This document shows positions 56,751-64,000 of a stretch of DNA of 64,000 nt, in pieces. How positions within the stretch are numbered: the stretch's first letter is position 1; each line of letters starts with the position of its first letter. Under the pieces are notes generated by a model that was given only the letters and a program-made list of their open reading frames with translations, was not told where the DNA came from and made no database searches. The stretch covers positions 17,834,273 through 17,898,272 of the forward strand of contig NC_092572.1 in NCBI RefSeq assembly GCF_037975245.1, written 5' to 3'. Origin of the DNA: Apostichopus japonicus (taxonomy: Eukaryota; Echinodermata; Holothuroidea; Aspidochirotida; Stichopodidae). The translations under genes were made by a program, and so were the position numbers.

Positions 56751-59312
56751 CTCCCAGGAAATTTCTTTTCAAATAATTTGCTAATTTCTAAATTTGGAGT
56801 ACTTTGTAGCTTGTATTGGGGCCAATACTTATCACCTTCGGACCTGAAACCTTAACTGCTTGAAGGGTTGGCTTTACCCACCTCCTTTTGTATCTGGAGT
56901 CTCCACTTTTGAATGGTCCTTAATTAATCATTTCAAATCATCCTGTCTTTGTGATATTTACTGTCAGTAACAGAACACAAGCTGCTGTGAAGAAAAACTA
57001 TTTTGTCGTTCAATATTAATATTCCTCATCGAGAAGTCTGGTTAGAAGAGGAGGATGATTTCTGGAGGGTGAGGATATTTCTTGGATGAGGATGGTGCTT
57101 GGAATGGGGGGGGGGAGGGGTTGGTTGGACACTTAGAGGGGAGGGCTTTCAGGGGGATGGGAGTTATTGATGAGACTATCTGGACCTAGCACAGGCCCAT
57201 AGCATTCTGGATTATTATAATATTAAAGCATTATCCGGAGTTGACTTTTGTACATTTCTTTATGCTTTTCGATACTTAGAATCCTACAAAACTTTAGTTA
57301 ATCATCTCGACCGGTCAAGTCAAGAATAACAGCTCTGTCAAGTCTGAAGTTTTCCTTATTGATTTGTTCACATGTGATTAATACTGACATAGACAAAATC
57401 AACTTCATTTGGTAACACACTCGTTAATATTGACCAGGTGGTAAAGTTAGTAAAGTGTGTTAGGCTTGATCCATTACAGACTCGTGTGGAGTTAACACTG
57501 GGTAGGTTCAGTACACTCTTGGTGAATGCAAGCAGCTCCTTTCAGCTGAATTTCTTGTCTGATCTGCACATGCAACAATTCAATTTTGATCCTGTTAGTT
57601 CTATCTGTTACATTTTCCTTCTGCTGACCAGAACAGAAATAAACCGTTGTATAAATGAAATCTGTTTTCTTGTATTTATTTTAGTTCCTTACATATATAC
57701 TGTGTATACTTTTTGTGATCATGCACTGAAGAAATGCTAGTTTTGCTGGAAAGCTCTGCAAAAACCAAACATTGGCTGTTTTACTTCCAATCACTCACCT
57801 AATTTAATTATTGTATCTCACTCGAGATCCAGCCTTTCTCTAAATGCAGAATAGTTGTTTAACAGTTTTTCCATTATAAATATATATATAAATATATACA
57901 TATGTATATGTTTCATGAAAATATGGTTACTGTTTGGAATACAGCAATGGTATTGCACAGTGAGTTTGATAATAGCACGATCTCAAAGTGATGGCTTCCT
58001 TTAATATACAAGACATTGAAGAAATGTGTTGTCCTTTACCGTGTATAGAATATATCAGACTTGTTATAGATACAAACCCTTTCAAAGTGAAAAACTTAGT
58101 TTTAGCTTAATTCCCTTCATGATTCCATTCACTCTGATTTTGCCAGGGGCCTTTACAAAACTATTGAAATGGTCTTAACTTTGTGATGCAAAATGTTTGA
58201 CCCCCAATATGCTGACAATTTTCAATAAATTTGCTAAGCAATCTGGTTGAACGACTGACTGTGACTTCTTAGAACACTGATTTGTTTGTTTTTTATTGCC
58301 ATCTTTAATGAGGGTAGTCCTGCTTAGTGCAGAAGCACTGCTTTCCAGAGGAGCCTTCATTTAAGAGATATCAAGTACTCAACTGGAATCACAAAATCAA
58401 ATATTTTCTTGATTCAGTTCTATTATGGCACTGAAAAAGTTTAACAATAGACCTCTAAAATTTCTCGCAAATTTACCCGACTTTTACCACAACCTCACTT
58501 TCATGTGTGACTCACAATCAGAATTTTAACCCCAGAGAATTTTTTACCAAATGGGCAGCCCTGCCAAAATATCTTTCACATAAATATGTGGATTTATCAT
58601 TGTCCATCCAAATAATATGGAGATGATTGTGTTTAACCTGTCACCTCTGCAATGACATACATATTTGTACAACTATTTCCCCACCAAACCGGAAGTGAAA
58701 TTTTTGCCAGGTTCCTAACACCCGAGGCAAAAATACATGCTCAGCCCATTCTGCTTGCAATTTAGAAATCAACTTTTGCCCAGAGATTGACATGGAAAAT
58801 CTGGGGAGCTTGAGAATGCCTTAAGAACTAACAAACTCTCGGTAAAACCACCAGGAGAGTTCAAAGGTCAGCAAATGGGATGTTTGATACACTAGTAACT
58901 AGGTCATCTCTCAGTTTCAATCAAAAATTTCTGCAACTTTAACACTGTCTCATAAAGCAATAATTAAAGGGAAACACCAAACTTCACCAAGTCATTTTTT
59001 TTTTCTAGAAAAGTTTCAAGTGGCACTTCAACAAAATGAACTTTCTTTTGTGGGTTGCATTATATTGGGGGAGGAGGGGTGGGGAAGAGGACACTTCAAG
59101 CAAGTGAGCTTTTTGAGGAGGGGGTTTGGTGCTATTTTAAAACTTTACCATATTTTGTACACAATGAAAAGGACTATAGAGTAATCAAATCTGCTCTACA
59201 TTTCCTAATAATGTCCACAAAGTTTCAAAACAGGAACTCCTGTTTTGTCCATTTTGGGAGATATCTATTTGCATGTTATGCTCAACTTTGTGTTCACAAG
59301 AATTCTTATTGA
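56751..59312 (+). repeat. Tandem segmental duplication, copy A (about 2.56 kb)
   Basis: Begins CTCCCAGGAA and is followed immediately by copy B. The two differ by scattered substitutions and a few small indels. Both hold a 100-codon open frame (57438-57740, 59986-60288) with identical sequence, but a second frame in copy B is broken in copy A, so coding is not supported. It may overlap the U2AF1 3' UTR. Confidence 0.93.
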
Positions 59313-61878
59313 CTCCCAGGAAATGCTAATTTTCTAAATTTTTAGTACTTTGTAGCTTGTATTGGAGCCAATACTTATCACCTTCGGACCTGAAACCTTA
59401 ACTGCTTGAAGGGTTGGCTTTACCCACCTCCTCTGGTATCTGGAGTCTCCAATTTTGAATGGTCCTTAATTAATCATTTCAAATCATCCTGTCTTTGTGA
59501 TATTTACTGTCAGTAACAGAACACAAGCTGCTGTGAAGAAAAACTATTTTGTCGTTCAATATTAATATTCCTCATCGAGAAGTCTGGTTAGAAGAGGATG
59601 ATGATTTCTGGAGGGTGAGGATATTTCTTGGATGAGGATGGTGCTTGGAATGGGGGGGGGGGGAGGGGTTGGTTGGACACTTAGAGGGGAGGGCTTTCAG
59701 GGGGATGGGAGTTATTGATGAGACTATCTGGACCTAGCACAGGCCCATAGCATTCTGGATTATTATAATATTAAAGCATTATCCGGAGTTGACTTTTGTA
59801 CATTTCTTTATGCTTTTCGATACTTAGAATCCTACAAAACTTTAGTTAATCATCTCGACCGGTCAAGTCAAGAATAACAGCTCTGTCAAGTCTGAAGTTT
59901 TCCTTATTGATTTGTTCACATGTGATTAATACTGACATAGACAAAATCAACTTCATTTGGTAACACACTCGTTAATATTGACCAGGTGGTAAAGTTAGTA
60001 AAGTGTGTTAGGCTTGATCCATTACAGACTCGTGTGGAGTTAACACTGGGTAGGTTCAGTACACTCTTGGTGAATGCAAGCAGCTCCTTTCAGCTGAATT
60101 TCTTGTCTGATCTGCACATGCAACAATTCAATTTTGATCCTGTTAGTTCTATCTGTTACATTTTCCTTCTGCTGACCAGAACAGAAATAAACCGTTGTAT
60201 AAATGAAATCTGTTTTCTTGTATTTATTTTAGTTCCTTACATATATACTGTGTATACTTTTTGTGATCATGCACTGAAGAAATGCTAGTTTTGCTGGAAA
60301 GCTCTGCAAAAACCAAACATTGGCTGTTTTACTTCCAATCACTCACCTAATTTAATTATTGTATCTCACTCGAGATCCAGCCTTTCTCTAAATGCAGAAT
60401 AGTTGTTTAACAGTTTTTCCATTATAAATATATATATAAATATATACATATGTATATGTTTCATGAAAATATGGTTACTGTTTGGAATACAGCAATGGTA
60501 TTGCACAGTGAGTTTGATAATAGCACGATCTCAAGTGATGGCTTCCTTTAATATACAAGACATTGAAGAAATGTGTTGTCCTTTACCGTGTATAGAATAT
60601 ATCAGACTTGTTATAGATACAAACCCTTTCAAAGTGAAAAACTTAAGTTTTAGCTTAATTCCCTTCATGATTCCATTCACTCTGATTTTTCCAGGGGCCT
60701 TTACAAAACTATTAAATTGAAATGGTCTTAACTTTGTGATGCAAAATGTTTGACCCCCAAAATGCTGACAGTTTTCAATAAATTTGCTAAGCAATCTGGT
60801 TGAACGACTGACTGTGTGACTTCTTAGAACACTGATTTGTTTTTTTTTATTGCCATCTTTAGTGAGGGTAGTCCTGCTCAGTGCAGAAGCACTGCTTTCC
60901 AGAGATGCCTTCATTTAAGAGATATCAAGTACTCAACTGGAATCACAAAGTCAAATATTTTCTTGATTCAGTTCTATTATGGCACTGAAAAAGTTTAACA
61001 ATAGACCTCTAAAATTTCTCGCAAATTTACCCGACTTTTACCACAACCTCACTTTCATGTGTGACTCACAATCAGAATTTTAACCCCAGAGAATTTTTTA
61101 CCAAATGGGCAGCCCTGCCAAAATGTCTGTCACATAAATATGGAGATTTATCATTGTCCATCCAAATAATATGGAGATGATTGTTTTTAACCTGTCGCCT
61201 CTGCAATGACATACATATTTGTACAACTATTTCCCCCACAACCAGAAGTGAAATTTTTGCCAGGTTCCTAACACCCGAGGCAAAAATACATGCTCAGCCC
61301 ATTCTGCTTGCAATTTAGAAATCAACTTTTGCCCAGAGATTGGCGTGGAAAATCTGGAGAGCTTGAAAATGCCTTAAGAACTAACAAACTCTCGGTAAAA
61401 CCACCAGGAGAGTTCAAAGGTCAGCAAATGGGATGTTTGATACACTAGTAACTAGGTCATCTCTCAGTTTCAATCAAAAATTTCTGCAACTTGAACACTG
61501 TCTCATAAAGCAATAATTAAAGGGAAACACCAAACTTTACCAAGTCATTTTTTTTTCTAGAAAAGTTTGAAGTGACACTTCAACAAAATGAACTTTCTTT
61601 TGTGGGTTGCATTATATTGGGGGAGGAGGGGGGGGGGGGAAGAGGACACTTCAAGCAAGTGAGCTTTTTGAGGAGGGGGTTTGGTGCTATTTTAAAACTT
61701 TACCATATTTTGTACACAATGAAAAGGACTAAAGAGTAATCAAATCTGCTCTACATTTCCTAATAATGTCCACAAAGTTTCAAAACAGGAACTCCTGTTT
61801 TGTCCATTTTGGGAGATATCTATTTGCATGTTATGCTCAACTTTGTGGCCTTTGTGTTCACAAGAATTCTTATTGACT
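59313..61878 (+). repeat. Tandem segmental duplication, copy B (about 2.57 kb)
   Basis: Junction at 59311-59320, where ATTCTTATTGA of the unit end meets CTCCCAGG of the unit start. The shared GACT/CTCCCAGGAAA edge suggests short homology at the breakpoint. Copy B ends about 40 bases past the zinc-finger stop, so it includes that gene's 3' flank. Confidence 0.93.
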
Positions 61879-61918
61879 GAAACTGAGGAAGACAGATTAT
61901 CACCAAATTTCGGTACCA

Positions 61919-64000
61919 TCAAACGATGAATGCTTGTCTTTGCTTAACTGATTTGAATGTTCTCGCAGATTCTTTTAAGCCACATATTAGGAGATGTTTG
62001 TTAAGGTTACCCATCTGTTTAAATCCTCTCAAGCAGAACTTACATTGGAAGTTCCGTTCATTTGTGTGGGTAGCAAGGTGCAAGACTAAAGATCTCGCTG
62101 CTTTTAAATATTTACCACAAATCTGACACTGAAATGTTTTATCCTGCACGTGGCGTTCCACGTGATCCTCCAAGGTGTCTTTCCTACCGAAAGCCTTCCC
62201 ACATATCTCGCAGATGAAATCCTTCGCTTTGATGTGACTTGTGGTGTGGCGCTGTAGTGTTGACTTGTTGGGGAATACAGCGAAGCATAGTTCACAAGTG
62301 TGAAAGTTGGCGAGCATTCCGCTCACGTTGGGATCCACAGGAGTTGTTTTATCATGACTGATGTGATCCATCATGTGCTGTTTCAATCTAGCATTGGATT
62401 CCATGGGATCAAAACAAAAGCAGCATAGCTGTACTCTGATCCCGTGGTGCTGCTGGTAATGCCGGACCAAGTAATTTGTACTTGAATACTCTTGATTGCA
62501 CTTCGTACAGGTCAGAGCCTTTGCGCCCCGGGATGGCACTTCGACTAAAACATCCTTGTTTCCCTCGCACGGAATACTCCTGAAGTGGGTGCAGAGATGC
62601 ACGTTTCGAACTTTGACCTCGTCAAATTCTCTCTTGCACACTGGGCAGTGAATGCTTGCCTGCGATTGGTCCTTTAGAGGAGATGCCTGTCCTCTGATCA
62701 TTTCCATTCGCACAGTATCATCTCTGTCTTGTTCTAGAGATGTCCTTTGTCTCCTCTGTCCTACGGGGAGATGATACTGTAAGTGTTTGGTGAGACGACC
62801 TAACGATAGGAAGACCTTATCACATCCCTCCGTCTCACAGGAATATTTAAACTGCTCCGGTATTCCCAAGGTCACATCTTTATGGGTGTTTAATATGTGC
62901 TCATCAAGAGTTGACATAGTGATGCAAGAATAATTGCAGTGCTGGCATCTATGTTTACGTTGTTTGTGCTTCACGTTGTGATTGGTCAAGCTCGCCAAAG
63001 AGTGGAAAACTTTGTTGCAAAGTGGACAATAGAATGAGAGAGGCCCGTCTGTTTCCTTCTTGACTTTTCTTTTGATCTTTCTGCGTTTGATGCGTTTGCC
63101 AGAGTTTGGACATTCGGAATCTTTGTCGATCCCTTCACTTTGTATTCTCATCCGATGGCCAGCCGGAGAGTCACTTCCTTCGATATCATCGGATAACGAA
63201 TCGTGGTTTTCCATCCTCCCTGATTCCTCTGCCTCTTCCTGAGTTGGCTGTAAGTCATCCCAATCTTCCCTACCACTCAGAGAACACATTTTTAACCTTC
63301 CCCTTTTCCTTGATTGCCTTGTGTCATGCACTTTTGCCCCCATTTGGATTGTAAGATCTGAGCTCCTGTCTTCGGCTAGAGTCTTTTCATCATTTCGTGT
63401 TCCTCTTCTTTCTGTCCTCTCTGTGTGTAATTTTGTCCTCTTCTCCTGGAGGCTCTTTTTGGTTTCTGATGCACTTTGTTCTCTCGAGTTAAGGGATACA
63501 TTGCAGCAAGAGGAGGAGGCAGCTGACATGCATGACGAGGAAGAGGTTGGCGTCTTCTCACCATCTGTGAAAACGCATCTCTCTTCAAATTTGTGATTGT
63601 TGACACTTTTTACTACTTCCTTTGATTTCTTACTATTTATTCTTCCTTTCTTCTCCTTCTTATTCTTCTTCTTCTTGGAAGACACTTTCTCCAAACTCAA
63701 ATCCTCTCTCATCTGTTGTATGTCAACAAGCTCTTTCTCCTTGTGATCTCTAACATGAAGAGCGAACTTCTGTAACGTAACAAACTTCTCTTGACAATCT
63801 AGACACGAGTATTCGGTACTTTGTGGGTGCCTCTTCTGCAGGTGTGAATCGGCCACGGTCTTGAGAACCCTGACACCACAGACGTGACAGACGGAAGTTA
63901 GCAGACTCTCGTGGCCCAGCTCGTGGGTCTGAAGGCGGATGAAGTCCTCGAAATTCTTGGCACATTTGCAACACTTGTAGCGGTTAACTACATGATTTCT
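61919..64000 (-). CDS. Multi-C2H2 zinc-finger protein, C-terminal part, open at the window edge
   Basis: An unbroken frame of 693 residues enters from beyond 64000, and no intron is visible. Thirteen C2H2-type fingers are readable: three near the window edge (starting CCKCAKNF, CHVCGVRV, CLDCQEKF), three in the middle (CPLCNKVF, CQHCNYSC, CETEGCDKVF), two more diverged (CPVCKREF, CTKCNQEY), and five at the C-terminus (CCFCFDP, CELCFAVF, CEICGKAF, CQICGKYL, CKFCLRGF). The last has Cys in place of the final His (HLLIC). The linker between fingers 3 and 4 is long, Lys- and Ser-rich, with likely nuclear localisation runs. It is probably a DNA-binding nuclear protein. No orthologue is recognised, and there is no KRAB, BTB or SCAN domain in the visible part. 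The GTG at 63856 is an internal codon, not a start. Confidence 0.9.
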   Translation of the reverse strand, partial: RNHVVNRYKCCKCAKNFEDFIRLQTHELGHESLLTSVCHVCGVRVLKTVADSHLQKRHPQSTEYSCLDCQEKFVTLQKFALHVRDHKEKELVDIQQMREDLSLEKVSSKKKKNKKEKKGRINSKKSKEVVKSVNNHKFEERCVFTDGEKTPTSSSSCMSAASSSCCNVSLNSREQSASETKKSLQEKRTKLHTERTERRGTRNDEKTLAEDRSSDLTIQMGAKVHDTRQSRKRGRLKMCSLSGREDWDDLQPTQEEAEESGRMENHDSLSDDIEGSDSPAGHRMRIQSEGIDKDSECPNSGKRIKRRKIKRKVKKETDGPLSFYCPLCNKVFHSLASLTNHNVKHKQRKHRCQHCNYSCITMSTLDEHILNTHKDVTLGIPEQFKYSCETEGCDKVFLSLGRLTKHLQYHLPVGQRRQRTSLEQDRDDTVRMEMIRGQASPLKDQSQASIHCPVCKREFDEVKVRNVHLCTHFRSIPCEGNKDVLVEVPSRGAKALTCTKCNQEYSSTNYLVRHYQQHHGIRVQLCCFCFDPMESNARLKQHMMDHISHDKTTPVDPNVSGMLANFHTCELCFAVFPNKSTLQRHTTSHIKAKDFICEICGKAFGRKDTLEDHVERHVQDKTFQCQICGKYLKAARSLVLHLATHTNERNFQCKFCLRGFKQMGNLNKHLLICGLKESARTFKSVKQRQAFIV

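Noticed and set aside
57438-57740. 100-codon open frame identical in both duplication units (also 59986-60288).
   Set aside because: The identity follows from the recent duplication. A neighbouring frame (60403-60720) is broken by small indels in the other copy, and no protein family is recognised.

Overview
The window is animal nuclear DNA: AT-rich, gene-sparse, with introns using GT-AG splice sites, many short inverted-repeat transposons, minisatellites and long poly-G/poly-C runs. The gene set (PCSK7, ANAPC13, H2A.X, PSENEN, U2AF1, a C2H2 zinc-finger gene) is metazoan. The histone N-terminus and a tRNA-derived SINE with a deuterostome-like tail suggest a marine invertebrate deuterostome, probably an echinoderm. 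That placement is inference.

Layout. 0-1.9 kb: the first coding exon of a proprotein convertase 7 gene (minus strand). Its donor splice site lies at the edge of a minisatellite made of copies of that same exon end and donor. 1.9-38 kb: no recognisable coding exons. This stretch may hold PCSK7 5' UTR exons (candidates at 2.5 and 22 kb) plus many repeats, including a cluster of inverted-repeat elements at 23-33 kb that share a common core. 38.1-38.35 kb: ANAPC13 (minus, intronless CDS), whose last codons and stop are also part of a 68-bp minisatellite. 40.2-41.1 kb: an intronless H2A.X-type histone gene with CCAAT, E2F-like and TATA elements, a histone 3' stem-loop and a downstream poly(A) signal. 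45.3-50.7 kb: PSENEN (PEN-2, minus), three coding exons, a chimeric duplicate of exon 2 and a large foldback element. 52.4-56.3 kb: U2AF1 (plus), five coding exons, head-to-head with PSENEN. 56.75-61.88 kb: a recent 2.56-kb tandem duplication in the gap between U2AF1 and the next gene. 61.9-64 kb: a multi-C2H2 zinc-finger gene (minus), cut by the window edge.

How the genes relate. They are housekeeping or regulatory genes of different pathways: secretory proteolysis (PCSK7), APC/C (ANAPC13), chromatin and DNA damage (H2A.X), gamma-secretase (PSENEN), 3' splice-site recognition (U2AF1) and probable transcription control (zinc finger). They do not form a pathway cluster. The PSENEN/U2AF1 divergent pair matches the human PSENEN/U2AF1L4 arrangement and looks like old microsynteny.

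Most notable observations: two unrelated genes whose coding 3' ends have been taken into minisatellites; an H2A.X tail reading SQSLEY instead of a terminal SQ-E/D-aromatic motif; the conserved PSENEN-U2AF1 pair with a partial exon duplication; and several short transposon families with visible target-site duplications. No new multi-gene system was found. All gene names rest on reading translated sequence against remembered families, with no database search.
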